Numbered from the stretch's first letter, positions 13,101 through 24,035 are shown. The stretch: DNA of 39,854 nt from Mesotaenium endlicherianum (GCA_009602735.1 WELA01008917.1:809259-849112), one strand, 5' to 3'. Program-made: numbers and translations. The notes: a model not told the origin generated them from the sequence alone.

Positions 13101-16100
13101 GGCAGGCGAGCAGGCGAGCAAGCACTTCGGCAGGCAGGCACGCAGGTAGGCAGAAGGGCAGACAGGCAAGTCAGGCAAAGAGAGCGAGGGCACAAGCTGC
13201 TTAGCTCTGTGCTATGCCTCAGCCGCCTGCGCCAGCCAGCCAGCTAGCACCCTGGCTGAAGTCTACCGAGGATGCAAACGAGCGTGCGTGCGCTCACGCA
13301 GGCGCGCGCGGGAGGTGCGTGTCGGCGTGGGACTGAGAGGCCAGCCTGTGGCCTGCTGCGAGGCGGCGAGCAGAAGCGTGCTCCCGAGCCGTGCTAGCCA
13401 AAGGCGTATCAGAATAGCAGCAAGCAGGAACTGGGCGGGGGCCCTCGTATGGGGGGCTGAGCAAAGGCCTTGGTCAGGCGAGCAGAGGCGTGCTCCAGAG
13501 CCAGCCGATGGCGCATCAAAGTGACAGAAAGCAGGGAGTGGGCGGGCGGCGTCTGTCGTATGGGCGGGTGAGCACAGGCCTTAAATTATTCTGCAGAGTG
13601 TTTATGTGCAGGTGTGGCTTTTCTTGCTATAGAATTTAGAGGAAGCATGTTGCAGCACACGGCTTTGCCTTCGGAGCTGACTTGCTTGTACCTGCTCCAA
13701 GGTGCCTTTCAGCAGGGATTCATCCCGCAGCAGGAACCAGGAGCCGCCGACAGTGACCAGTCTGCGTCCTGAGTGGCAGGCACGCGACGTCTGCAAGGTT
13801 GCCCTGGCTTCTTCGAAAGGTTTGTCCCCTCTCTCTTCAAATTTCGGCTGAGTATGCCAATCCCCGAGTCCTCTCTTGAGTCTCACACTTTCTCGCAGTG
13901 AATCTGTCGTCTGAATTGATTGGTTCCCCCTCAAAGCACGTCCGTCTCTTCCACGAAAGTGGTCCTTCTCTTCCCCAAACTGCGTCCACCTTTGCGTGCA
14001 CGCTCGTTATCTAAGATCCCATAGTTGAAGCGCAGAGAAGCGCGCAGTGAGAGGACTTCAGAGCACTTAAGGACAGAAGGCATCGTGCGGTTGGGAACGT
14101 GGCCACCCCTCCTCCAGCAAGCGCACGACTTGACACTCGCTCGACATCCAGAGTGTGGCTTGAACCTGCGCGCGCACGCGTGTGTATGTGTGTGTGAGAG
14201 AGAGGGACGTAGAAAGAGGGGGAGGGGAGGTAGAGCCCCCACCTGGTTGACCATGGGCGCCACCTGGCAGTCTGGGAGCATCTGCCGCAGGTGTCGCTCG
14301 GTGTAGTTGCTGACACCTATGGCCCTGCACTTGCCTGCACCTCACACGCACACATTGATTGTTTGATCGAGCGAGCGAACGAGCGAGCCCAAGAGAGAGT
14401 GTGAGGGTGGCACTGCTGCTGCTCCTGCTGCGCGCCCCCCAATCAGCAGATCCAGTAACTATCTGATGCGCGCAGCGTCCAAGTTCCCAGCGCTTGGGAG
14501 TGGGCCACATGCTGGATCAAAGCTTTTCCCTTCAGCCGGCTGGCTCTTGCTTGCCTTTGGAAGGCAAAAGACCTCCTCCCGTGACACATTTGCCTCTCCC
14601 TTACACTGACAGCATCCAGCACCCAGTGCCTGCCGGGTCCAGCATGAAAATGCGGGGCTCTGTGCGTGAGTGAAAGAGGCGCCCGGGGCACCACTGTCTA
14701 CCTGAAGAGGCGCATGTGCCATGCTGTGACGGGGGAGGGGAGAAGTAATAGAGGGAAGACGAGTTGAGAAAGGGGATAAGAAGGGGGGAAGGCATCAGGG
14801 GGCAGAGCGTGCCGGCCATGCAGCGACTATTGGCCCTGCCCCTGCCCTTGCCCTTTGCAGTACCGGCAAGCAGCATAGGGCCGGGGAGCTGCACTGCTGT
14901 AGGGCTGCAGGGGGGGCTGCCTTGCTACAACAGCAGGTCGTCATCCAAACACTACCACAGTCATATGCTAGAGGAAGTCATTGCACGCTTCTCCTGCCAT
15001 TTGTGAGACGGCGGTTCCAGCGGAACGGGGTGGCGGGCGGGCAGCCGGGCGTGTGGGGGNNNNNNNNNNNNNNNNNNNNNNNNNNNNNNNNNNNNNNNNN
15101 NNNNNNNNNNNNNNGGGGGGGGGGGTGGGATGGTGGCGGGTTTTAGCTGCATCTTTTAAGGGTCTTTGGCTCTTCGATAAATCAGCGGAGATGCTCCCAG
15201 AGAAGCAGAGCAGATGACACATGTCAGAACTAGGAGTGTGTGTGGGAGCAGGTGCAGGGTCTATAGGGCCACCGGGGGGGAGGGGCCTGCGCGACCCTTG
15301 CTGTGCGAATGCTCGCTGAGTCAGAGATCAGGGGAGAGCGATGAGTGAAGAGTTTGGCAGGCTGCCGCCGCACCTTCTCTGTAGAGATGCTCGAGGGCGC
15401 GCCACGTCTGGCCCCTAATTTCACGATTCACCACTGACGTGCTGGACACGGGTGCAGGGGAAGGCGCACACACACCAGCACACACACCAGCACACGCAAA
15501 CACATTTACTTACACCCACATGCGCACACACTCGCGTGCACACGCACACGCATATGCACACAAATGAACACCGGTGCCCCTTGGAGTTAAGCATGACTTT
15601 CTGCCGGGTGGAGTTGACGGAGATCGTCCTGCGGGACCCTTTTGAAAAACCTGAAGGGGACACTTAGAGGAAGTCTGAAAGAGGACCGCACCTGCCCGGC
15701 AAGCAAGCAAGAGAGAAAGGAAACCGCAGTTGCGGAGACTGCAGCTTTGCCGTTATTGAGGGTGGGGTAGTAAGGAAGTTTTAAGTTATAGATTCGGGGT
15801 GTCTGTTTTGGGTGTCAAGTGTTGAGTTAGGTTGCGCGGCAAGAACCTCGCGTCACAGGTTCATAGAGCTGATCTAGTTGAAGCACCACCGGCTGGTACT
15901 ACATGCAGCTGCAGCGCTAGGAGGGCGCCAGGTGGCGTTTGAGGCTTGGGTTGTGGAGACAGGTACAGGCGAGTGAAGGAAGTACAGAAGGGCAGGGAAA
16001 GCACCCAACGCGTGGCAGAGGGCAGCAGATCAAGCTTGGAGCAGTGATACAACAGAGACAAGTGGAGACAAGTGCAAACAAGGACCAACAAGGAGAGAAA

Positions 16101-18874
16101 GTACAGAGTGCAAAAGGAAAGGGGGGAACGCGCAGCTTGGCTGAGTCATCTAAGGTTGACTGTGCGCTTCCATGAGGGATATTGTACATGTGAAAAGATG
16201 TGGCCCCGATTCCTCCACTCTGAAACGCCTGAACAACGTCTAGCACCCCTATATGTACTTTACAAGCCCCCCCTGTGTTTCCCGCTCCACACCGCACGCC
16301 CACACAGTGTGGAGTTGCATGTGCTCATTGTCAGAAGCCACCTTCTAACGTTTTGCAGAAGATCATCAGCTGTATTCAAAAGAGCACAAGAGGAGATTGC
16401 ACGCTTGCTCATACGGTGAAATACACGGCAAAGTGATTAAGATACTGAGAAGACGGCCCTGGTTTGACCCTGGTCTGACTCTTCCTTCGCAAGCTCACCA
16501 ACCCCCCCTTCCCCCCCCCGCTCTCTTTTTTTCAACCTCCCCTCGCGCTAGTGCATCAATCTATAGTGCAGCTGCAAGAGGGTTGGTTGTATGTACATCC
16601 ATTGATCACAGGGAGGAGGGAGACGCAGCTTACATGGGCTTCTTGGCGACACCTGGCCTGTCCTGTGACCGGGACAATCAGATCAGGATCACAGTGTCCT
16701 CCCAGTTAGCGTGAGAGAGGCTGTATGCAGCCACAGTGCACCAGTGAGAGCCAATACTGCCATGATGGGAAGTGAGCAGCTCTTTGAGCTCTGGAACTTG
16801 CAGCCATGGCTGCCAACCACCAGGCTTTTGTTCCACCTCTGCTTGCCAATGCAGTCTAGAAAGGGATTGGGTTTGGGATTGGGTTTGGGTTTGGGATTGG
16901 GATTGGGTTTGGGATTGGGATTGGGTTTGGGATTGGGATTGGGAAGTATGACTTATTAGTCAAGGGCAGTGAGTAGGCCTGCAAGTTGAGGCTTTCAGCT
17001 GCATGGGCAGCAAGCAGGATTTAAATCTCTGCAGCTCTGCCCTAGGGGACAGGCTCGTGCATGGAGGCCCGGAAGAGAGGTCCGGGAGAGAGGTCCAGGC
17101 AAGGTGAGGAAGAAGGCAGCTGGATTGCTGATTGCACTGCTGGCCAATGTGGCTTTGGTGGTGATGTGTGGGCATGTCCTGAGGGGGGTGGGTGTGGTCG
17201 CTCTTGTATATGATACTCATCCCCTTGCACATATTGCAGATCTGATGAAGCAACTGTTTAGGTATGCAGCGAATGTGATACTTCGGCAGCTGGCAGGTGG
17301 CGAAGCTTACCAGTGGATGAGGTAGAGGTCCTGCAGGCAGGCAGCAAGGGACATCAGATTAGCTGTCAGTATTTGGAAGCTGGCCCGACAAGGCCTTGAG
17401 CTTTGTCAGTAACCCAGACTGGCGGCGACGCTAGGAGTGGAGAGTGTTTGTTCATACATAGAAAACCCGCGGAGGAAGCCTGCAGCTCCTTGGCCTTCTT
17501 TCTTCTCCAGAATTGTGAAATAGACAGGGTATAGGGGGTTATGGAGGACCCCATGCTTCGTCCTCATCTTTTTTTTTTAATGAGGTGCATAGAGTGGTTG
17601 CAGCATCTGCTGGAGTAATGATGCCCTTGGATTTGACTTGTTTGAATATGCGATTCAGATGGAAGGAGAATTCCTCCTCTCACTGTGACCTCCTTCTGTA
17701 CCAGTCTGCTGCTTGATCTGTGAGCTGCAAACTCCTCACTTGGCTGCTACGTTGTAGTAACCCTCGCGCTAAAGTTCAAGGTCTGCAGCTGAAGCAGAAG
17801 TTCATAGTCGATGCTGGTGTACCAGGTAGGGCGTATCGAGTCTCTCTAGACTGCTGGCGCATGCTGCAAGGGCTTTCTCGAACCTACAACAGAAGCAATA
17901 TGACCTGCTGTAAGGAACACATTTAGTTGGACCAAACAAGCCCACAGTGCTCAACAGGGGAGCAGGTAAACTTAAGCACTATTCCTATTATGGGTTGCGG
18001 ATTCAGCAAGTTAATGAACGGTGGCACATGACACAAAGGGAGCAACTTTTGTGAAGTGACCGTTGGCATCTGTAAGAAAGTGCGGGTAACAATGTTACAT
18101 GCATGCGATGATTATGCAAGTGTGTAGTAGCTCTCCTACCCATGTTCAGCAGGCGATGCTTTGGAGGTTATGAAGAGATCCTTCCTCGGTATCCCAGACT
18201 CTTGAATGGCCTCTCCAATTTCTACCTCATTCCTGTATATTGAGGCAGTGTCTGTGCAAGCCAAAGATGCACCGGGAATTGGATCACCCACCTCAGATAA
18301 GGGGTAAATTACAGCGTTTCCAAAAGATTACATTAGTCTGTTTAACGGAAAGCATCACTAGAATGGTGCCTTGAGGTGCATCCCAATTGATGAATTAATG
18401 CTCTTCGTGGTTGCAGGGAATATTGAGCTCGTGCAGTGAATGCCCCTGAGTACTGAGATAGCGAAGCCCGAAAATAGCTGACATTACTTGCATGCCAGAG
18501 ACCAGACCTATATGAGTGTAGCCGGCCAGCAGAGCTCCTTTGACAGCTTGCTTCACCTCCAGCCCTCTAGCTTTGAAGGTCCCCACTGACACAGCATGAA
18601 CTTTTGGCAATGGTTCAAACCACTTCCTGTGACTCGAGCATTGGTCGTTACATGCAAAGAGAATGATGCCATATATAAGTTGTGCTCAACTGGCGCTCTG
18701 ACATTATTTCAGTATTTCGAGTTGGAACAGAAGGCATATTCAATTTTGTCCAGAAGAGGACATACAAAACATGAAGCGATCCGAATATTACATTTGCATG
18801 CATGATAAAAGTTAAGAAAACCCACATCCCAAGCACGGTATATTGACATTGTTCACCAGCGTGATAGCTTGCAT
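10181..18874 (-). CDS. aldo-keto reductase, 11 exons with two microexons
   Basis: Exons on the minus strand, 5' to 3': 18874-18837 (tentative first exon), 18626-18508, 18251-18140, 17883-17823, 17330-17311 (20 nt), 16657-16634 (24 nt), 15441-15374, 14334-14243, 13041-12943, 11175-11082 and 10326-10181. All junctions are GT...AG, all phases agree, and the product is 290 residues, the usual size of the family. It would be a single-domain (beta/alpha)8 NADPH-dependent carbonyl reductase of the soluble AKR type, probably cytosolic. The catalytic tetrad is complete: Asp53 and Tyr58 ([12 protein letters not shown]), Lys83 (LFITSKASP) and His116 (DLYLIHWPG), almost exactly the AKR1 spacing. Later landmarks are [67 protein letters not shown] with KPERIKEN (cofactor site), and [12 protein letters not shown] at the C-terminus. 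Only the start is uncertain: exon 2 opens in phase and lacks an ATG, so I propose ATG at 18874 (MQAITLVNN), which supplies an AKR-like first strand. Middle exons have strongly GC-rich third positions; the first and last exons do not. The substrate cannot be read from the sequence. Confidence 0.85.
11930..12330. repeat. G-run and telomere-like repeat in AKR intron
   Basis: Inside the intron between exons 12943 and 11175 lie a run of G (about 12099-12108) and degenerate GGGTTTA/TTAGGG-like blocks (about 12130-12320), the same kind of material as in the glutathione transferase intron. Confidence 0.45.
12811..12940 (+). repeat. (GGGA)n purine tract
   Basis: About 130 bases of nearly pure GGGA/GGAGA repeats. 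On the coding (minus) strand this is a CCCT/CTCC pyrimidine tract that starts immediately after the splice donor of the AKR exon at 13041-12943. Such polypurine/polypyrimidine DNA can form triplexes. Confidence 0.85.
13075..13178 (+). repeat. (GGCA)n tetranucleotide repeat
   Basis: Imperfect GGCA/AGGC tetramers with GCGA variants, lying in the AKR intron just upstream (in gene direction) of the exon at 13041-12943. Confidence 0.8.
15060..15114. other. assembly gap (55 N) flanked by G runs
   Basis: Fifty-five unknown bases, with five G to the left and eleven G to the right. It lies in the AKR intron between exons 15374 and 14334, whose phases agree, so no exon need be hidden here. Confidence 0.95.
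15465..15566 (+). repeat. (CA)n-rich microsatellite
   Basis: Interrupted CACACA/GCACAC repeats directly upstream, in gene direction, of the AKR exon at 15441-15374. On the coding strand the region before the splice acceptor is therefore GT-rich. Confidence 0.75.
16863..16943 (+). repeat. GGGATT/GGGTTT hexamer array
   Basis: About 13 to 14 consecutive hexamers alternating GGGATT and GGGTTT, near-perfect in period. It lies in the AKR intron between the two microexons. The unit resembles a telomere repeat shortened by one base and has G-quadruplex potential. Confidence 0.9.
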
Positions 18875-19931
18875 AATTGGGCTGCAGAGAGGGGCGTAGC
18901 GGCAACGGCAGCAGAGGCGTCGACCAGCAATTACACGTTAGCGGACCCTTCAGTTACTATACGATCAAGAAGAACGGTAGTCACTGAGGCCAAAACAAGG
19001 CAAGTGGATCTGTAGAGGATATAGAAAGGGGATAACTCGAAGCTCTGGAGACTCAGGAGCACTCTGGAGCACTCTGAGCCCACTGAGCACTCCGTGAGCG
19101 AATCAAGTTTTATTTTTTGCCTTCGAAATTTGGTGGCTCTAAAAATCACAATCTCGACTTCAGTGTTCCGTAGTCAAGGCGATTGACTTTTCCGCGTTGA
19201 CATCGTTTTCTGACAACAGGACGATTGGCTCAACCAACAGCCACCGAGAGCCGTCATCCAGCGTCATTCGAACGTTGAGTCGTGTACTTGTATGAATCGA
19301 GCTGAAACCTTCCTAGCTGCATCAAGCTGCACGAGTGAAAAGCACGAAATGGCCGTAGTGGCCCGTCAGAGTTTTTGTAGCGGTTACATGTGGACTGCTT
19401 TGCAGTGCTACAGAGCTTTTACCGAACCAGGCAAAAAGCTTTTCACACCGGTGTGAAACCGCGTGAAATGGGGTGAAACGACCGGAAACGATCGGCGACG
19501 ACGAACTGTGGGGGGCTCTTGCTGCTGACCGCATCGTGACGCCTGCCTAGCAGCTTTGAGTGTGCGTCTTACCTTCAGTCTTTTCTCTCACCACCCTTCT
19601 CCAGTGCGCCTGCAGCGCTGGACCCCGTGAAGACAGTGCGCCAGGACTAAAAGCACCCTTCAGTCCAGCTTCAAATTGTGATGCAAGCCCGGTGTTGATT
19701 TAAGGACAACCAGTGTGCGATATCATCGAGGATGCATTGGAACGCTGAGAGCAAGTTCCTCAATGAAGGATATAAAGTAAGGGCGCTTTACGCAATCAGA
19801 TCTCGAGGAGAACAGGTTGAAAAATGTCCTGTATGTACCAATTGTCAGCCGATCTGGAAAATCGAGAGGTGGCGTCAATATAGTAGATGTATGTCTTCAT
19901 TCTGACGCATATGGCTGCACCTTGAGGAAAG
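18875..19931. other. divergent intergenic region
   Basis: About 1 kb between the proposed starts of the minus-strand aldo-keto reductase and the plus-strand 661-residue protein; it probably carries both promoters. It contains repeated GAGCACTC blocks (about 19056-19092) and the palindrome with GTGAAA repeats described separately. No coding exon was recognised. Confidence 0.5.
19441..19458. promoter_or_regulatory. 18-base perfect palindrome with GTGAAA repeats
   Basis: TTTCACACCGGTGTGAAA is its own reverse complement. It is followed at about 11- to 12-base steps by CGTGAAA and GGTGAAA (to about 19480), then by CCGGAAACG. In a divergent intergenic region this looks like a dimeric regulator site, but no such factor is known here and the role is inferred. 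Confidence 0.45.
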
Positions 19932-21917
19932 ATGTCAATTAGTGAACGACAATGGTGGTCAAGTCCTCTACACTTCGTGTTGAGCTGGCTCAGTCCCAAA
20001 AGTACCATCTCTACCCTTAAGCCTTCAGATAAGTTGGTTAGCTCCTTGAATCTGCCAAAAAGCCCTGCGAGGTGTGTTCTGGGTCTTGAAGACACCTCAA
20101 CGAAAGGCCAATTGTATTTTGTCTCCGACAGCCCCTTCTCTGAAAGAACCATCCGAGATCTACGCAGTGTCGTGGGAGCTGTTCATCCCGAGGCTATAGT
20201 TGTTGAAAGTAGCCGGGGATTGCTGCAGCTCTTAGATGACAAGCTAGTTGCTGCAGATAGTTCACAGCCACAAATCCCCACAAAGCCTGTGGATGTTGTA
20301 AGAAAATCTTTGGTTACGCGTTTTACCTTGAATGATTACCAGTGGGTGGCAGCCAAGGAAACTCTTCATATTTTATTTGGGATATCAGCTACCAGTCTAC
20401 TCGAGGCAGCCGAGGAAAGCGCAAAGAAGGAGAATGCTGCCTTCTTCTGTTTCGAGGATCCAACGAGATGCCTCTTGAAGGAGGAGTCAACAGACACCAA
20501 GTCCGATGGTCAGTCTCTTGCAGCAATTTCGTTGCTGCCTGCCACTTTCCAGGTTGAGCTTTCAGGTGAACCCAGTACTGACCAGCTCACAAGTGCGCGT
20601 GCACCAGAAGGCTCGATAGATACCCAGGAGGCTTTGAAGAGTCCAGAAGATTCTTCGGCAGAGGGTACTGAAGGTCAGGGGATCCTCTCTGCCAACTCTA
20701 CTCCTCCAGCTTTTGCCGCCCAGAACATTTCTCCCATTCTCACCTCGTTACTGCGTCGGCTGGGATCAAAGACCAGCATAGAGATGGTAGAGAATGAGTC
20801 CGCAGCTGCCTTGCGCATTCTCCACGCAGTTGCTGAAGGTGAGGAAGTGGCACCTGGAGACTTGCGTCGTATGCAGTTCTTCAGATATATCATCGAGTGG
20901 AGACGAGTCTCGCACTATAGGCATGACCTGCAGGACTTGTACAGAAAGGATACGTCAGCACCTCTAGACATTGTAGATGAGGAAGCTTTCAGCAGATTAA
21001 GCAAGGAGGAGCAGGCAGGACTGCTGACTGCAAAGGCTCTGAAGAGCCTCACAGACGAAGGCAAGAAAGTGGTGGTTGTTATGGACTCGACGTCACTTGG
21101 GGGGCTCAAGAGGTTCTGGTCAGTAAAAGTGACTCCTGCGCTGAAGGAGCAAGCAGAAGGCTTGCTTATGAAGAGGGAAGCGCCCCGGGAGGACGACATC
21201 GGAGCAAAGGACAGAGATGCGAAGGCAGGGACCAAAGGCGCTGTGGTGCTCGGTGTCGGAGCAGCAGCTGTCGCAGCTGCGGCTGGGACAGGGACTCTGA
21301 AGTGGGGCTCATTCTCTAGCCTAGCGCAGCTGCTAGGATTCAAGGCTCCCACGACTCTCAAAGTTGCTGCAGCTTATGCCAAGAGGCATGCAGCACTGAG
21401 CTCCGCTAAAGCCATGGCTCCCGCGTTCAACATTGGCGGACCCCTCCATGCCGCCGGCTCTCTCGGGACACCTGTCACTGCTTCGGCGAAAGCGGCTGCC
21501 GCCAGTAAGGCCAGCGCAGGCGCGTTTGCAACAGGCAAGGGGGGCACAGCCAGCGGCGTCACGCAGTTTGTGCTGGATGTGATGCAACGGCACTCCGTAC
21601 GCCTCATGTACACGGCCGTCAACAACATAATGCGGCCTAGGAATGGAGGAACGCGAGCGTCGAGGATGAGGCCTTGGCTGCTGCTTGGAGCCACTGGGTG
21701 CACGTGTGGGACCCTCTTTGCTTTCAGGGAGGAGGTAGAAGTACTGGCCTCAATAGCCCCCGATGCCGGCCAGGTGGCGAAGCTTGGAAGGGGGCTGCAG
21801 CACTTAGAAGCTGCAAACAACGTGCTAGCAAAAGAAAGTTTTTGGGAGCGCTTCCACCAGTATTTTGCAGAGGAACGTCCATTCTATGAGTTCCAAGCTT
21901 CAATGCCGCAGCGGTAG
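19932..21917 (+). CDS. intronless 661-residue protein, weak TraB-like motifs
   Basis: One open frame runs from ATG (19932) to TAG (21917), the only intronless gene in the window. Residues about 57-95 read QLYFVSDSPFSERTIRDL followed by VHPEAIVVES, and about 377-396 read KKVVVVMDSTSLGGLKRFW. These resemble the start (LLGTAHVS...D.VVVEL) and a later strand of the TraB/PrgY/GumN fold, but the catalytic-type His and Glu positions are not clearly kept, so this is a tentative resemblance. The middle (about 215-255) is Ser/Glu/Pro-rich and probably disordered. Two candidate hydrophobic segments lie at about 436-452 (AVVLGVGAAAVAAAA) and 580-596 (RPWLLLGATGCTCGTLFAF), separated by an Ala-rich low-complexity stretch. 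The C-terminus (ESFWERFHQYFAEERPFYEF) is aromatic and charged. It is probably an organelle or endomembrane protein, by inference only. Further N-terminal coding sequence upstream of an unseen intron cannot be excluded. Confidence 0.75.
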   Translation: MSISERQWWSSPLHFVLSWLSPKSTISTLKPSDKLVSSLNLPKSPARCVLGLEDTSTKGQLYFVSDSPFSERTIRDLRSVVGAVHPEAIVVESSRGLLQLLDDKLVAADSSQPQIPTKPVDVVRKSLVTRFTLNDYQWVAAKETLHILFGISATSLLEAAEESAKKENAAFFCFEDPTRCLLKEESTDTKSDGQSLAAISLLPATFQVELSGEPSTDQLTSARAPEGSIDTQEALKSPEDSSAEGTEGQGILSANSTPPAFAAQNISPILTSLLRRLGSKTSIEMVENESAAALRILHAVAEGEEVAPGDLRRMQFFRYIIEWRRVSHYRHDLQDLYRKDTSAPLDIVDEEAFSRLSKEEQAGLLTAKALKSLTDEGKKVVVVMDSTSLGGLKRFWSVKVTPALKEQAEGLLMKREAPREDDIGAKDRDAKAGTKGAVVLGVGAAAVAAAAGTGTLKWGSFSSLAQLLGFKAPTTLKVAAAYAKRHAALSSAKAMAPAFNIGGPLHAAGSLGTPVTASAKAAAASKASAGAFATGKGGTASGVTQFVLDVMQRHSVRLMYTAVNNIMRPRNGGTRASRMRPWLLLGATGCTCGTLFAFREEVEVLASIAPDAGQVAKLGRGLQHLEAANNVLAKESFWERFHQYFAEERPFYEFQASMPQR

Positions 21918-22064
21918 TATTCAAGAAAGGGTTCTGCTTGTCTGCTAGGGGGCCTTCCGGAGAGTTGCAAGCTAGTATTATAGACACCCACATCCTTAGG
22001 TGTAGGAGGAGAATATAGTTTTTATTCTATTCATGACCGTCAAGAGTGGCAAATTTCTCACTTC

Positions 22065-22069
22065 TGTAA
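22065..22069 (+). promoter_or_regulatory. TGTAA poly(A) signal
   Basis: TGTAA lies 148 bases after the stop codon of the 661-residue protein gene, in an AT-rich stretch typical of a 3' UTR. Confidence 0.45.
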
Positions 22070-22271
22070 ATAGATTTTGTTTGTGAAAAGTTTTACGCCA
22101 TCAATGCTGAGGATTCGCTTTCTACTCACAATTGTACGGTATACTGGGGCTGCACAAGGCAGCAAGCAAGAAATGATGGTCGTTTTCCCCTGGCTGGTGT
22201 AAGTGCCCCATCAAGATGGGGTATGGAGGATGCTTTTTAGCCTTTAATGACTTTTTTGTAGGCAGGCCACC

Positions 22272-22306
22272 TTTCAAGACTACATGCATTTTCAAGACTA
22301 CATGCA
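22272..22306 (+). repeat. 17-18 base direct repeat at satellite edge
   Basis: TTTCAAGACTACATGCAT is followed immediately by a second near-identical copy. It abuts the left edge of the satellite array. Confidence 0.8.
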
Positions 22307-22311
22307 TGCAA

Positions 22312-23800
22312 CATGCACGCGTGCGCGTCGGGCTGTTGCAGGCAGCTTCACCCCTCTGTTCGTGTGTGCGTTGTCTGCTTGCGGCTGAGTGCTGCCAGGT
22401 GGCCGCGGGCGCGCGCGTGTGTCAGAGTGTGCCGTGCAGCGGACACCCCTGCTTTTGTGTATGCACTGAACTTCTTGCAGCTGAGTGCTACCTAGCTGCT
22501 GGCGCCATCCGGTGCTGCCAAGTGGCAGAGTGCACACGCGCGTCGGGCTGTGTCATGCGGTCAATACGCCAGTTGTCGTGTGCATGTTGAGTTTTGGATG
22601 CTGAGTGCTGCTTCTTTTGCCATCGGGGGCTGTCAGGTGGCAGCCCGCGCGCGCTCGTCTGGCTGGATTGGGCAGCCGACACACCTGGTTTTGTGTGCAC
22701 GTTGTCTTTTTGCTGCTAAGGTCTGCCGGCTGGCAACATCGGGGGCAGCATATACGCGCGTGTGTCTTGCTCTGTGGGGCTCCCCGATACCCCTGATTTT
22801 TGTGTGTGCGTCGACTCTTTGTTCCTGAGTGCTGCCCGCTGGCGTCATCGGGGCCTGCCAGGTGGCAGTGCATACGTATCAGGCTGTGTTAGGCAACTTA
22901 CACCCCTTGTGTTTGTGTGCACGTTGAATTCTTGCTGCTAAGTGCTTCTTTTGGCACCGTTGGGAGCTGCAGGTGGCAGCGTGCATCGTCGGGCTGCTGC
23001 TGTGCTGCCTGCTGGCACCATCGGGGGCTGCCAGATGGCAGCATGCACATATGCGTGCGGCTGAGTCGGGCAGTCAACACCCTGATTTTTTGTGTGCGTT
23101 GTCTTTTTGCTGTGCTGCCTGATGGCGCCCTAGGGGGCTGCCAAGTGGCAGCACTCGAGCACGCGTTGGGCTGTGTCGGGCAGTCAACATTCCTGTTTTC
23201 GTGTCCAAATTTACTCTTGGCTGTTGACTGCTGCCTGCTCTGCCAACGGGGGCTGCCAGGTGGGAGCGCGCGCGCGTGTCGGGTTGTGTAGGGCAGCCAG
23301 CAAGCCGTGTTCGCGTCTGCGATACTATTTTCCTGCTGAGTGCTGCCTGTTGGCGCCACCGGGGGCTGCCAGGTGGCAGCATGCGCGCAAGTGCGTCAGG
23401 CAGCCGACACCCCTATGTTCCCGTGTGCATCGTCATTTAGCTGCCAAGTGCATGCACTGCTTCATGGCACCATCGTGGGCACCAGGTCGTGTGCGTGGTC
23501 TTAATTTGCAGGAAATTGGCACCCTCGTCTTTGTTTGTGCAATATTGTCGAGCTGCTCGGTGCTGCCTGTTGCGCTGTCGGGGCTGCTGGGTACTAGCAC
23601 GCGAGCGTGCGCTCTAGGCTGCTTCTATCAGCCGGCAAACCTGTGTGTGTGTGTTCGAGGCGCTATCAGGGGAGCTGTAGTTGTAACAGCACAATCGTCC
23701 TTTCGTCCAATTCTGTCGAGCAGCAGGCCTTGTCACCTGCTGCTGCGTGTTGTCTGCTGTTGCTGTCTTGTTGCTTCCTAAGCTGCCAGGTAGCAGCATA
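22312..23800 (+). repeat. ~113-base tandem satellite, direct copies
   Basis: A degenerate tandem array of roughly 11 to 13 units. The most conserved block is GGGGCTGCCAGGTGGCAGC, with anchors near 22397, 22518, 22630, 22858, 22972, 23032, 23142, 23257 and 23369, mostly 110 to 121 bases apart (one pair is 60 apart and one intermediate copy is decayed). Other shared blocks are GCGCGTGTCGGGCTGTGTCG, GGGCAGCCGACACCCCTG, TTTTGTGTGCGTTGTC and GCTGAGTGCTGCCTGCTGGC. Each core contains the dyad GCTGCCA-GG-TGGCAGC. Copies decay after about 23480. Open frames across the array are by-products of the repeat. Confidence 0.88.
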
Positions 23801-24035
23801 TGTTCATCACGTATAGCATGCTTACATTTGGGTTGCGGGTCCGAGTGTGATGGGCCTATGGCAGGCTGCATAACTTTGGCCCGCTTATTTGTGTTGGTAC
23901 TTCACCGTATTCATTATTCTGATGTGGGCTTAAGTAGGATTCCACAAAAGGGCCTCGTCCTCAACCGTCAGTGGTAATGTGGGCAATGAAGGATGTGCTG
24001 CTTATTCTGCAGTTGGGAAGCGAGCAAGGAGCAAG

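Noticed and set aside
12489..13247. 252-codon Glu/Arg/Gly-rich open frame
   Set aside because: It is a translation of the (GGGA)n and (GGCA)n repeats on the strand opposite the real reductase exon.
15421..15710. Reductase coding sequence upstream of 15441
   Set aside because: The stretch is a GT-rich microsatellite on the coding strand; the 24-base microexon at 16657-16634 explains the protein better.
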